Shown here: piece after piece, positions 1 to 7,498 of the stretch | Numbering within the stretch: position 1 is the stretch's first letter | Layout of the letters: each line of letters begins with the position of its first letter | Source: an uncultured Acidobacteriota bacterium | Lineage (GTDB): Bacteria; Acidobacteriota; Blastocatellia; RBC074 | Length of the DNA: 7,498 bases | Direction: 5' to 3' | NCBI GenBank assembly: GCA_937967285.1 | Contig: CALBSU010000017.1 | Coordinates: forward strand, 1-7,498 | The notes under the pieces: model-generated | Database searches by the model: none | Told to the model about the DNA's origin: nothing | Seen by the model: only the letters and a program-made list of their open reading frames with translations | Program-made: the position numbers and the translations under genes

Positions 1-12
1 GAAGACTATACT

Positions 13-86
13 CTGGGAGCGCCGAACCCCGGCTCGGCGTAAGTAATTCCGGGATTAATCGCCGAGCCGGGGCTCGGCGCTCCCAG
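13..86. repeat. 27-bp inverted repeat with nested hairpins (REP/MITE-like)
   Basis: The left arm 13-39 and the right arm 60-86 are reverse complements with a single mismatch (an A in the left arm where the right arm predicts G). They are separated by a 20-bp AT-richer spacer that is itself nearly palindromic. Each arm also contains its own palindrome: CGCCGAGCC and GGCTCGGCG with a 2-nt centre in the right arm. The element can therefore fold as one long hairpin or as two short ones. There is no T-tract, so it is not a standard terminator. It ends 18 bp before the ATG of the esterase gene, and the AGGGG at 85-89 that could act as its Shine-Dalgarno overlaps the arm. The design resembles paired REP/BIME elements or a tiny non-autonomous element, but no family can be named without a genome-wide search. 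Confidence 0.85.
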
Positions 87-104
87 GGGCTCACACACGA
101 TCAT

Positions 105-785
105 ATGACTGAAATAATCGAACACCGGATCATTCAGGAATTCCCCTGCTATTACGACCTCTACGTCCCGGAAGGGAATGCTCCGAGGCCGCTGATCATC
201 GCGCTGCACGGATACGGCGGAGACAAGACCTCGATGATGAAGCTGGTCCGGCGGATCAACGACCGGGACTTCGCGATCGCGGCGCTTCAGGGGCCGCACC
301 AGCATCTGGTCATGCCGACGAAGGAGTCGCCGAAGCTCGGGTACGGGTTCGGCTGGCTGACCAATTTCCGTTCGGAGGAATCGACCGCGCTCCACCACAA
401 TCTGGTGCGACGGATCATCGAGACGGCGAGAGACCACGACGACATCGATTCGACGAAGGTATTTCTGATGGCATTCTCGCAGGGCGTGGGACTCAATTTC
501 AGATTCGCCTTCACTCACCCGGGGCTGATCAGAGGGATCGTCGCCATCTGCGGCGGCATTCCGGGCGACTGGGAGAGCGAGGGGAAATACGTCGAGTGCG
601 ATCTCGATGTCCTGGTTATCGGCGGAGAGAAGGACGAATTTTACACGCCGGAACGGATGAACAAAGGCGCGGAAGATCTGCGACGTCGCGCACGAACAGT
701 CGAATTGCGGAGCTTCGATGCCGGGCATGAAGTTCCGCGCGAGGCTTACCCGGTCATCGATCGATGGCTCAGGGAACACTGCTAA
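105..785 (+). CDS. Alpha/beta-hydrolase, phospholipase/carboxylesterase-type serine esterase
   Basis: This 226-residue protein is probably a cytosolic serine hydrolase acting on carboxylic or thioester bonds; no signal peptide or membrane segment is visible. The fold landmarks are in the right order: strand and oxyanion loop LIIALHGYGGD (30-40), a GFGW segment (81-84), the nucleophile elbow AFSQG with Ser125, a catalytic acid in GGEKDEFYTP (Asp177) and the catalytic His208 in DAGHEVP. Length and motif order match the phospholipase/carboxylesterase (YpfH/acyl-protein-thioesterase-like) families, which run about 200-230 residues. The ATG at 105 is the first sensible start; an AGGGG 15 nt upstream is a poorly spaced ribosome site and overlaps the inverted repeat. 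dapD follows after 10 bp, so the two are probably cotranscribed, but I see no biochemical link to lysine synthesis. The substrate is unknown. Confidence 0.85.
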   Translation: MTEIIEHRIIQEFPCYYDLYVPEGNAPRPLIIALHGYGGDKTSMMKLVRRINDRDFAIAALQGPHQHLVMPTKESPKLGYGFGWLTNFRSEESTALHHNLVRRIIETARDHDDIDSTKVFLMAFSQGVGLNFRFAFTHPGLIRGIVAICGGIPGDWESEGKYVECDLDVLVIGGEKDEFYTPERMNKGAEDLRRRARTVELRSFDAGHEVPREAYPVIDRWLREHC

Positions 786-795
786 CCGGACAAAT

Positions 796-1647
796 ATGAA
801 CACGAAGATTGAAGAGAAGGTCGACGAATTTTTCGCTCTGCCTGCGGCGGACCTGACGCCTGAGAGGCGGGCTGAAGCGCTCGAGGCATTTGCGCAGTTC
901 AAGGCGGCGCTCAATGGCGGGGAGATCCGCGCGGCGAGCCGCAACGCCGAAGGCGCATGGACGGTTCACGCATGGGTCAAGCGGGGAATCCTGCTCGGCT
1001 TCAGGCTGGGAGGCCTGGTCGATTATTCGATAGATGAGAACTTCCGTTACTTCGACAAGGAGACGTATCCGACCAAACGCCTCGGGATCGGCGACGGAGT
1101 GCGCGTGGTGCCGGGCGGATCGACGGTGCGCGACGGGGCGTTTCTGGGTCAGGGCGTGACGATCATGCCGCCCGCCTACATCAACGTCGGAGCTTATGTC
1201 GGCGACGGGACGATGATCGATTCGCACGCTCTGGTCGGCTCATGCGCGCAGGTCGGCAAACGATGCCATATCAGCGCCGCGGCGCAGATCGGCGGAGTGC
1301 TCGAACCGGTCGGAGCCCTGCCGGTGATCATCGAGGACGAGGTGCTGCTCGGCGGAAACACCGGAATTTACGAGGGAACGATCGTCCGCGAACGTGCGAT
1401 CATCGCTTCGGGCGTGACGCTGACCGGTTCGACGCCGCTCTTCGATGCGGTGCGCGGAGAGGTCTATCGACGCGACGGCGACCGCCCGCTCGAGGTTCCG
1501 GCCGGCGCCGTCGTTGTTCCCGGAGCGCGCGCGATCACCGTCGGGGCCGCAAAGGACTGGGGGCTTTCCGTCTATGCTCCGATCATCATCAAATACCGCG
1601 ACGACAAAACAGAGGCATCGGTCAGGCTCGAGGAGTTCCTGCGATGA
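796..1647 (+). CDS. dapD: 2,3,4,5-tetrahydropyridine-2,6-dicarboxylate N-succinyltransferase (DapD)
   Basis: DapD transfers succinyl from succinyl-CoA to tetrahydrodipicolinate in the succinylase branch of lysine and meso-diaminopimelate synthesis (cytosol, typically a trimer). The protein is 283 residues, close to the usual 270-285. The N-terminal helical part carries AWxxxxWVKxxILLxFR-like residues (59-70). GVRVVPGGSTVRDGAFLGQGV (101-121) starts the left-handed hexapeptide beta-helix, and the hallmark GDGTMIDSHALVGSCAQVG (136-154) and IGGVLEP (166-171) follow. An open frame extends upstream to 718, but ATG 796 is preferred: it follows the esterase stop by 10 bp, has a GGA 5 nt upstream, and MNTKIEEKV fits the family N-terminus. 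The segment that is GARSEVVEG in the E. coli type is GGNTGIYEG here (186-194), so the usual Glu is Gly. The stop lies one base from the stop of the convergent lipoprotein gene. Confidence 0.93.
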   Translation: MNTKIEEKVDEFFALPAADLTPERRAEALEAFAQFKAALNGGEIRAASRNAEGAWTVHAWVKRGILLGFRLGGLVDYSIDENFRYFDKETYPTKRLGIGDGVRVVPGGSTVRDGAFLGQGVTIMPPAYINVGAYVGDGTMIDSHALVGSCAQVGKRCHISAAAQIGGVLEPVGALPVIIEDEVLLGGNTGIYEGTIVRERAIIASGVTLTGSTPLFDAVRGEVYRRDGDRPLEVPAGAVVVPGARAITVGAAKDWGLSVYAPIIIKYRDDKTEASVRLEEFLR

Positions 1648-1648
1648 T

Positions 1649-2479
1649 CTATCTCATGGAGACGGTTCCGGACCCTGTGATCGTCTTTCGGAGCACAGCT
1701 TCGCCGGAATAGACAATCGATCCGCTGCCGGAGACATTGGCGATCAGCAGCTTATCGACATTCAGTTCGACGACCCCTGATCCGCTGACGGCGATCGACA
1801 CTTCCCCGCTCTTCAGGTTGCCGGCCGAGTATGAGCCCGAACCAGCGATCTTCAGGTCCTGCTTATTGACACGGCCGGACAGTTCAATGGAGCCGCTCGA
1901 ATCGGCCTGAACCTGGATGTTCTCAGCCTCCAGGTTGTCGATGCTGATCGCTCCGGAACCCGACTGGACAAGCTCAATCTCATCGGAATCGACCTGACGG
2001 CTCTTAAAACTCCCGGATCCGTTCTCTTTCAACCGGAAGTTCGGGGTCGATATCTCTGCCAGGGTCATGCTTCCCGATCCGCTGATGTCGACGGCCAGTC
2101 TGTCGCTCCGAATGGCGCCGGATTCAATCTCGCCGGATCCGCTGAGAGCGATTGAATCGAGATCCTTCACACCCAGCCGGATTATCACGGGCCTGGTCGA
2201 TCTGAAACCGGTAAAGGGCTTCGTGCCGATGACAAGCAGATCGCCTTTGACCTCGGTGGTGATGTACTGCAGCAGATTGTCCTCGGCTTCAATCGACAAC
2301 GATTCTTTGCCGGACTGATCGATGATCAGTTTTCCGGTCATAGCCATTTCGACCGACCTGAATCCGCTGACCGGCCGCATCTCTGTTTTGAGATTCCCGG
2401 ACCCGCGGGTCATTGAAATACAACCCACAAGCAGAAAAGTCATCACAGAGTATGAAGTGACATGGATAAGTGCTTTCAT
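1649..2479 (-). CDS. Lipoprotein with GIN/DUF2807 beta-helix repeats
   Basis: This is a 276-residue predicted lipoprotein. A short hydrophobic leader ends in a lipobox LLVGC with Cys20, so the mature protein should be lipid-anchored in the periplasm or outer membrane. The rest matches the 'head GIN domain' (DUF2807) pattern: an opening VSGFRSVEMAMTGKLIIDQ (37-55) and then GSG turns near residues 114, 134, 154, 174, 195, 213, 233, 251 and 269. That is one turn about every 20 residues, as expected for stacked beta-helix rungs. The family is called autotransporter-adhesin-like, but no transporter domain is present here and its function is unproven; a cell-surface or envelope role is only an inference. 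The ATG at 2479 has a GAGG 5 nt upstream on the minus strand. It converges on dapD with a 1-bp gap. Confidence 0.88.
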   Translation of the reverse strand: MKALIHVTSYSVMTFLLVGCISMTRGSGNLKTEMRPVSGFRSVEMAMTGKLIIDQSGKESLSIEAEDNLLQYITTEVKGDLLVIGTKPFTGFRSTRPVIIRLGVKDLDSIALSGSGEIESGAIRSDRLAVDISGSGSMTLAEISTPNFRLKENGSGSFKSRQVDSDEIELVQSGSGAISIDNLEAENIQVQADSSGSIELSGRVNKQDLKIAGSGSYSAGNLKSGEVSIAVSGSGVVELNVDKLLIANVSGSGSIVYSGEAVLRKTITGSGTVSMR

Positions 2480-2536
2480 AGTAGCCTCATTTCAGTCTTT
2501 TCGGCCGGCCGGAATGATGAGCGTCGGCCGGATCTT

Positions 2537-2566
2537 TTGCCTTTTTCTTATTTTGCCCATTATAAT
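2537..2566 (+). promoter_or_regulatory. Putative sigma-70 promoter for the M20 peptidase gene, with a palindromic -10
   Basis: A perfect TATAAT lies at 2561-2566, with TTGCCT (4 of 6 to TTGACA) at 2537-2542 and an 18-bp spacer. It sits 46 bp before the ATG at 2612 in an AT-rich island between divergent genes. The bases 2559-2566 read ATTATAAT, which is its own reverse complement, so a TATAAT is also offered to the minus strand toward the lipoprotein gene. No convincing -35 was found for the minus direction. Confidence 0.5.
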
Positions 2567-2611
2567 CCAGACTCAAATTCGAACCATTGGAATCACTGCC
2601 TTCAAGCACAT

Positions 2612-3637
<1,026 letters not shown>

Positions 3638-3710
3638 GCATTTTTCTCGAGATCCGCCCCAAACGGCGCGGACCGTCAATCATTCTTTTTGTTACGGAGC
3701 AGAACCAAAC

Positions 3711-4067
<357 letters not shown>

Positions 4068-4072
4068 GGTGA

Positions 4073-4900
4073 CTAGAGTTTTTTAAAGAACGAAGGACAG
4101 GCGACGAGCTGCACGAGATGCGGAGCGCCGACGAGCGACATCTCGGCGGGCGCGACCATGAGGTAACCTCCGCGGCGGAGCGAGTTGACCAGATTTCCCA
4201 CCAGTTGCCGGGCGGCCGCGTTGTTCATATACATGAGCTGATTGGCGCAGACGATCAGATCGAATCTGCCGGCCAGGCTTTTCCACAACAATTTTTCGAA
4301 GAGATTGACGCGACGGAAGGTGACGTTCCGGCGAATGTCCGGTATCACGATCCGGGAGCCGTCGAGAGGATGCTGTTCGGTCGGTTCGAAGTAACGGCTG
4401 ACGGTCAGGTCGTCGAGTTCGGAGAGCGCTGCTCTCGAGTATGTTGCGCGGCTGGCGATGAGCAGAGCGCGGTTGCGGACGTCGGTGGCGAAGATGTCGA
4501 CCTGAGGAGCATCGCGTTCCGATCTGACCTGATCGAAAGCGATGGCAAGCGAGTATGCCTCCTCCCCTGTCGAGCAGGCGGCGCTCCAGAGCCGGATCCC
4601 GGATCCGGCCGGGCAATCCCGAATCAATTCCGGAAAAATCTCGAGCTGTAGATACTGGTACTGGTCAGGTTCGCGGAAGAAGCGCGTCTCGGAGGCATTG
4701 ATCTCCTCGATCAGAGCGAGCAGCTCGCTCTGACTGCCCGCGGCGATGGCGCAGTATTCGGCCGCTTCGATGCCGAGGCGCTCCGATTTGACGGAGACGG
4801 CGGCGGACACCTTTTCGCGCAGGACCGGGTGCTGAGCCGCCCAGCCGTAAGATTCGGACAAAGCGTCATCGAGGCTTTTTCTGGCGAGGCCGATATCCAT
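4073..4900 (-). CDS. CheR-type SAM-dependent methyltransferase (orphan)
   Basis: This 275-residue protein aligns by eye with CheR, which methylates glutamates of chemoreceptors using S-adenosylmethionine. Landmarks are [18 protein letters not shown] (68-84, the N-terminal motif), [18 protein letters not shown] (102-119, the SAM loop), IFATDV with Asp140, RYF (169-171), VTFRRVNLF (193-201), [12 protein letters not shown] (213-224) and [13 protein letters not shown] (241-253). The usual CRN of the FDLIFCRN motif is CAN here, so Arg is replaced by Ala while the Asn is kept. The start is uncertain. ATG 4900 follows the moaC TGA (4902-4904) by a single base, suggesting coupled translation; an alternative GTG at 4927 would overlap moaC by 26 bp. 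No other chemotaxis gene is visible, so the methylated substrate is unknown. Confidence 0.85.
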   Translation of the reverse strand: MDIGLARKSLDDALSESYGWAAQHPVLREKVSAAVSVKSERLGIEAAEYCAIAAGSQSELLALIEEINASETRFFREPDQYQYLQLEIFPELIRDCPAGSGIRLWSAACSTGEEAYSLAIAFDQVRSERDAPQVDIFATDVRNRALLIASRATYSRAALSELDDLTVSRYFEPTEQHPLDGSRIVIPDIRRNVTFRRVNLFEKLLWKSLAGRFDLIVCANQLMYMNNAAARQLVGNLVNSLRRGGYLMVAPAEMSLVGAPHLVQLVACPSFFKKL

Positions 4901-4901
4901 A

Positions 4902-5393
4902 TCAGTCGCCCGCGCGGCGCCAGTCACCCGAGCGGCCGCCGCTCTTTCTTTCGAGGCGGACGTGTTCGATCGTCATGGCGCGATCGATCGCCTTGCACAT
5001 GTCGTAAAGGGTCAGGGCTGCGACGCTGACCGCGGTCAGCGCCTCCATCTCGACGCCGGTCCGGTCGCTGGTCGAAGCCGAAGCGGTCAGGAAAGCTCCG
5101 TCATCGCGCAGTTGAATAACTACATCGGCGTGAGAGAGCGGAAGCGAATGGCAGAGCGGAATCAGTTCGGCGGTGCGTTTGGCGGCCATGATTCCGGCCA
5201 GCCGGGCGGTCTCGAGCGGGTCGCCCTTCGGAGTCCTGCGCTCGCGGATTGCGAGAACCGTTGTCGGAGCCATCCTGACGAAAGCGCTCGCCTCGGCGAC
5301 GCGATCGGTGACCGGTTTATCGCCGACATCGACCATGGTGATGCGTCCTTCATCGTCCACATGCGTCAGTTTGTTTCCGTCGCTCCCGGTCAT
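4902..5393 (-). CDS. moaC: Cyclic pyranopterin monophosphate synthase (MoaC)
   Basis: MoaC, with MoaA, converts GTP to cyclic pyranopterin monophosphate, the first stage of molybdenum-cofactor synthesis; MoaC performs the ring-forming rearrangement. The protein is 163 residues, the usual size, and nearly every family block is present: [23 protein letters not shown] (9-31), [31 protein letters not shown] (56-86), [34 protein letters not shown] (105-137) and the C-terminal KSGGRSGDW (150-158). The conserved residues expected at the active site are seen as Lys56, His82, Glu115, Glu117, Asp131 and Lys134. The start ATG 5393 has a strong GGGGTGA Shine-Dalgarno 4-5 nt upstream that overlaps the region after the moeA stop, 13 bp away. 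The following CheR-like gene begins one base after its stop. moaA is not in this window. Confidence 0.95.
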   Translation of the reverse strand: MTGSDGNKLTHVDDEGRITMVDVGDKPVTDRVAEASAFVRMAPTTVLAIRERRTPKGDPLETARLAGIMAAKRTAELIPLCHSLPLSHADVVIQLRDDGAFLTASASTSDRTGVEMEALTAVSVAALTLYDMCKAIDRAMTIEHVRLERKSGGRSGDWRRAGD

Positions 5394-5406
5394 GATTCAC
5401 CCCGCT

Positions 5407-6618
5407 TCAGGTCAATGAGATGATCTCGACGATCTCGCCGGCATCTATGCTCTGCCTGTCTTCAGGCACGACGATCAGGGCTTCGGCCCGCATGAATGCC
5501 ACCAGATCGGATGAACCGCTCCATTTTAACGGTTCAGCCTCGACACGACCATCTCTGATCGACAGAATTGCGGGCTGATGGCTGCGCCGCGGAGGAGCGC
5601 CCCTGACCGCCCTGGCTGCATAGACTTTCGCCCGCGGCAGGTGGATCGACGATGCGCCCTGCATCTTCATCAGGGCCGGTCGCGCGAAGAGGTGAAACGA
5701 GACGGCCACCGAGACGGGATTCCCCGGAAGACCGAAAACGCACTTGTCGCCGATCCGCGCGAAAACGGTCGGCTTGCCCGGATGCATGGCGACCTTCTCG
5801 ACCAGAATCCTCGCGCCCAGAAGCTCGAGCGCCGGCTTGACCAGATCATAGTCGCCCATCGAGACTCCGCCCGAGAGGATGACCGCATCAGCCGCTTCGA
5901 GCGAACGTTCGATCGCCGAGCGGGTTTCGTCGAGGTCATCGCCCACGATCCCGGTCCTGACCACACGCCCGCCGGCCCGCGCGACATATCCGCCCAACGA
6001 CCACGTGTTTGAGTTTCTGATCTGCGATGGCCCGGGAGTCCGATCGACCTCGACCAGCTCCGATCCCGTCGAAAGCAGCGCGACGAGCGGCGACCTGGAG
6101 ACACTGACGGCGGAATGGCCGAAGCTGGCCAGCACCGCGCTGACCGCGGGAGTGATCACGGTTCCGGCCGAGACCATGATATCGCCGCGACGGGCTTCGA
6201 TCCCCATCGGCGTGATGAACTTTCCGGCCTCGAGCTCGGCTTCGATCTCGATCGCCCCGTCGCCGAGCTCGCGAATGACCTCGATCTTCTCGACCGCATC
6301 CGCCCCGTCAGGAACCGGAGCCCCCGTCATGATCCTGACCGCACATCCCGGTTCGAGACTTCCGTCAAAGGCGTGCCCGGCCGCAGCCTCGCCCGCGATC
6401 CTGAACCGAACCGGCGACTCCGGACTCGCGCCCTTCGTATCCGCGGACCGAAAGGCGAACCCGTCCATCCGCGCCCGGTCGAACGGGGGAAGGTCCATGT
6501 CCGATGCGGCGTCCGCACGGATCACTCTGCCCGCAGCTTCAGACAACGATACGGTCTCAGCCGGCAGTTGAGGCGTGTTTTCGAGAATTATTCGCAGCGC
6601 TTCTTCGATCGGAAGCAT
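5407..6618 (-). CDS. moeA: Molybdopterin molybdenumtransferase (MoeA)
   Basis: MoeA inserts molybdate into adenylated molybdopterin, the last common step of molybdenum-cofactor synthesis. The protein is 403 residues (family about 390-420). In order it shows the N-terminal domain with [13 protein letters not shown] (44-56), [13 protein letters not shown] (95-107), the MoCF/MogA-like domain with [10 protein letters not shown] (181-190), [10 protein letters not shown] (199-208), [12 protein letters not shown] (247-258), [11 protein letters not shown] (280-290) and FGLPGNPVS (295-303), then a C-terminal beta domain with [12 protein letters not shown] (364-375). The frame is open to a TTG at 6669, but that start would run through the hairpin at 6646-6667, so ATG 6618 (MLPIEEAL) is chosen; its Shine-Dalgarno is weak. 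It is first in the moeA-moaC-cheR-like operon. Two key partner steps, moaA and the MPT synthase, must lie elsewhere. Confidence 0.93.
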   Translation of the reverse strand: MLPIEEALRIILENTPQLPAETVSLSEAAGRVIRADAASDMDLPPFDRARMDGFAFRSADTKGASPESPVRFRIAGEAAAGHAFDGSLEPGCAVRIMTGAPVPDGADAVEKIEVIRELGDGAIEIEAELEAGKFITPMGIEARRGDIMVSAGTVITPAVSAVLASFGHSAVSVSRSPLVALLSTGSELVEVDRTPGPSQIRNSNTWSLGGYVARAGGRVVRTGIVGDDLDETRSAIERSLEAADAVILSGGVSMGDYDLVKPALELLGARILVEKVAMHPGKPTVFARIGDKCVFGLPGNPVSVAVSFHLFARPALMKMQGASSIHLPRAKVYAARAVRGAPPRRSHQPAILSIRDGRVEAEPLKWSGSSDLVAFMRAEALIVVPEDRQSIDAGEIVEIISLT

Positions 6619-6645
6619 GGCTTTACGGATTCCGGAGACAGAAAA

Positions 6646-6667
6646 GCCGCTCGCGGTGACGAGCGGC
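6646..6667 (-). terminator. Intrinsic terminator-like hairpin behind the tRNA pair, before moeA
   Basis: On the minus strand an 8-bp perfect GC-rich stem (GCCGCTCG with CGAGCGGC) closes a 6-nt loop and is followed at once by TTTT. That is the form of a Rho-independent terminator for transcripts coming from tRNA-Val and tRNA-Asp. A possible minus-strand promoter begins within 10-50 bp upstream, so the hairpin may alternatively sit at the 5' end of the moeA mRNA. Confidence 0.6.
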
Positions 6668-6673
6668 AAAAGG

Positions 6674-6701
6674 TATATATCTATCTATAATTGCCTGTCA
6701 G
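6674..6701 (-). promoter_or_regulatory. Weak candidate promoter for the moeA operon
   Basis: On the minus strand CTGACA (6696-6701) precedes TATATA (6674-6679) with a 16-bp spacer, in the AT-rich stretch between tRNA-Asp and moeA. The match is moderate and the spacer short. The predicted start would fall at or inside the following hairpin, which leaves the assignment open. Confidence 0.35.
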
Positions 6702-6711
6702 AACCGACAGG
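6694..6711 (-). other. Small hairpin in the tRNA-Asp trailer
   Basis: The sequences CCTGTC and GACAGG form a 6-bp stem with a 6-nt loop, 17 bp past the CCA end of tRNA-Asp on the minus strand. No U-run follows, so it is not a terminator by itself. It could help end-processing of the tRNA precursor, or it could be incidental. Confidence 0.4.
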
Positions 6712-6728
6712 GTGAGTTTGAGAAGGAA

Positions 6729-6816
<88 letters not shown>

Positions 6817-6845
6817 TCGCAAACTCTGTAAAAAAACTCGCAGCA

Positions 6846-6924
<79 letters not shown>

Positions 6925-6946
6925 GGACCCTTTCGAGCGAATCGGC

Positions 6947-6976
6947 ATCATACTCCCCGGACCTGACGACTGTCAA
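6947..6976 (-). promoter_or_regulatory. Strong sigma-70-type promoter for the tRNA-Val/tRNA-Asp transcript
   Basis: On the minus strand a perfect TTGACA (6971-6976) and TATGAT (6947-6952, 5 of 6) are separated by 18 bp. The -10 ends 22 bp before the first base of tRNA-Val, so transcription would start about 15 nt upstream of the tRNA. This is the best promoter in the window. Confidence 0.8.
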
Positions 6977-6982
6977 GCAGCA

Positions 6983-7010
6983 TTGACGAAGAATTATGCG
7001 GTGTTACACT
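6983..7010 (+). promoter_or_regulatory. Candidate promoter for the VWFA gene
   Basis: TTGACG (6983-6988, 5 of 6) and TACACT (7005-7010, 4 of 6) are spaced 16 bp and lie 36 bp before the ATG at 7047. The -35 starts only 6 bp from the -35 of the opposing tRNA promoter, so the two are back to back and may compete for polymerase. Confidence 0.5.
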
Positions 7011-7046
7011 CGGACCGGCCCGTTCATTCTGAAAGGCGACAGAGAC

Positions 7047-7498
7047 ATGATCAGACGCTCAGACAAACTACCGTTTCGCGAATGGATCCGGCATCTGCTG
7101 ACGTTGCTGCTGCTGCCGGCGCTGTTTTTGACGGCGGGCGGGCAGGATCCGCAGGAAGCGACGATCCGCGTCACGACGGATCTGGTGACGATCGATGTGG
7201 GCGTCTCGGACCGCACCGGGAACCGCAGGGTTACCGGGCTCGCGGCGACCGACTTCACCGTCTATGAAGACGGTGCGAGACAGAAGATATCCAGCTTTTC
7301 GGCCAGCGACGTGCCGTTCAATGTGGTCCTCCTGATCGACACATCGGGCAGCACCCGCGAAGAGATATCGCTGATCAGGCAGTCGGCGCTCAACTTCCTC
7401 GACGAACTGAGGCCCGACGACAGGGTGGCCGTCATCCAGTTCAACAAGGAGGTCGAGCTGATCAGGGATCTCACCTCGGATCGTCAGAAACTGGCCGG
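7047..7498 (+). CDS. VWFA-related Acidobacterial-domain protein, truncated by the window edge
   Basis: Only the first 150 residues are present, with no stop before the edge. A basic start (MIRRSDK) precedes a hydrophobic stretch (about 17-30, [14 protein letters not shown]), a signal peptide or anchor, so the rest should be exported. Then comes [33 protein letters not shown] (44-76) and KISSFSA, the block that precedes the von Willebrand A domain in the 'VWFA-related Acidobacterial domain' family (TIGR03436). The A domain opens with [15 protein letters not shown] (92-106), where DTSGS (98-102) is the metal-binding MIDAS motif, and continues with [16 protein letters not shown] and DLTSDR. The family is expanded in Acidobacteriota, and its role (likely metal-dependent protein binding at the envelope) is unknown. 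A GAAAGG at 7030-7035 is a possible ribosome site. Confidence 0.9.
   Translation, partial: MIRRSDKLPFREWIRHLLTLLLLPALFLTAGGQDPQEATIRVTTDLVTIDVGVSDRTGNRRVTGLAATDFTVYEDGARQKISSFSASDVPFNVVLLIDTSGSTREEISLIRQSALNFLDELRPDDRVAVIQFNKEVELIRDLTSDRQKLA

Noticed and set aside
6..944. Long minus-strand open frame (312 codons) across the esterase and the start of dapD.
   Set aside because: It runs antisense to two genes with clear family motifs and shows no recognisable domain; it starts from a GC-rich frame shadow and includes the inverted repeat.
1781..2340. Recurring GGATCC/TCCGGA-like palindromes, first considered as a DNA repeat family.
   Set aside because: They are the codons of the periodic Gly-Ser-Gly turns of the lipoprotein, so protein repetition explains them.
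3653..3672. Imperfect hairpin (TCCGC/GCGGA) after the M20 gene as a terminator.
   Set aside because: The stem has an internal mismatch and the T-run comes 16 nt later, so it is not convincing.
5578..6690. Several open frames antisense to moeA, up to 230 codons.
   Set aside because: moeA has every family block on the opposite strand; these are GC-driven shadows rich in Arg, Ser and Pro.

Overview
This is an ordinary, gene-dense chromosomal window, moderately GC-rich, from what is most likely a member of the Acidobacteriota. The main clue is the truncated gene at the right edge. It reads as the von Willebrand A protein family known as the 'VWFA-related Acidobacterial domain', and the generic metabolic genes do not conflict with that. 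The taxonomic call is an inference.

Left part (1-3980). A 27-bp inverted repeat with nested hairpins (13-86) lies directly in front of a small serine esterase of the phospholipase/carboxylesterase type (105-785). Ten bases later comes dapD (796-1647), the succinyltransferase of the succinylase branch of lysine/diaminopimelate synthesis. A lipoprotein with a repeating GIN/DUF2807 beta-helix (1649-2479, minus strand) converges on dapD with one base between the stop codons. A divergent promoter region (about 2480-2611) separates the lipoprotein from an M20-family zinc deacylase of the DapE/ArgE kind (2612-3637). A small uncharacterised 89-residue protein follows (3711-3980). dapD and the M20 enzyme could serve consecutive parts of the same pathway, but the M20 substrate is not provable from sequence.

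Middle and right part (3982-6807, minus strand). A long inverted repeat built from AAAGTAG-like heptads sits between convergent genes. Beyond it is a tight minus-strand operon, read moeA, moaC, cheR-like. Two genes are for molybdenum-cofactor synthesis and the third is a CheR-type methyltransferase translationally abutting moaC, with no other chemotaxis gene in view. Upstream of moeA are a hairpin terminator and two minus-strand tRNA genes, tRNA-Asp(GTC) with an encoded CCA end and tRNA-Val(TAC) without one. A near-consensus promoter drives the tRNA genes.

Right edge (6971-7498). Back-to-back promoters serve the tRNAs (minus) and the VWFA gene (plus). The VWFA gene runs off the window. I found no mobile element with a transposase, no CRISPR array, no prophage and no defence system. 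The most unusual items are the two structured repeats, the orphan CheR with altered active-site motif in a Moco operon, the odd D-arm of the tRNA-Val, and a DapD with an altered conserved motif.
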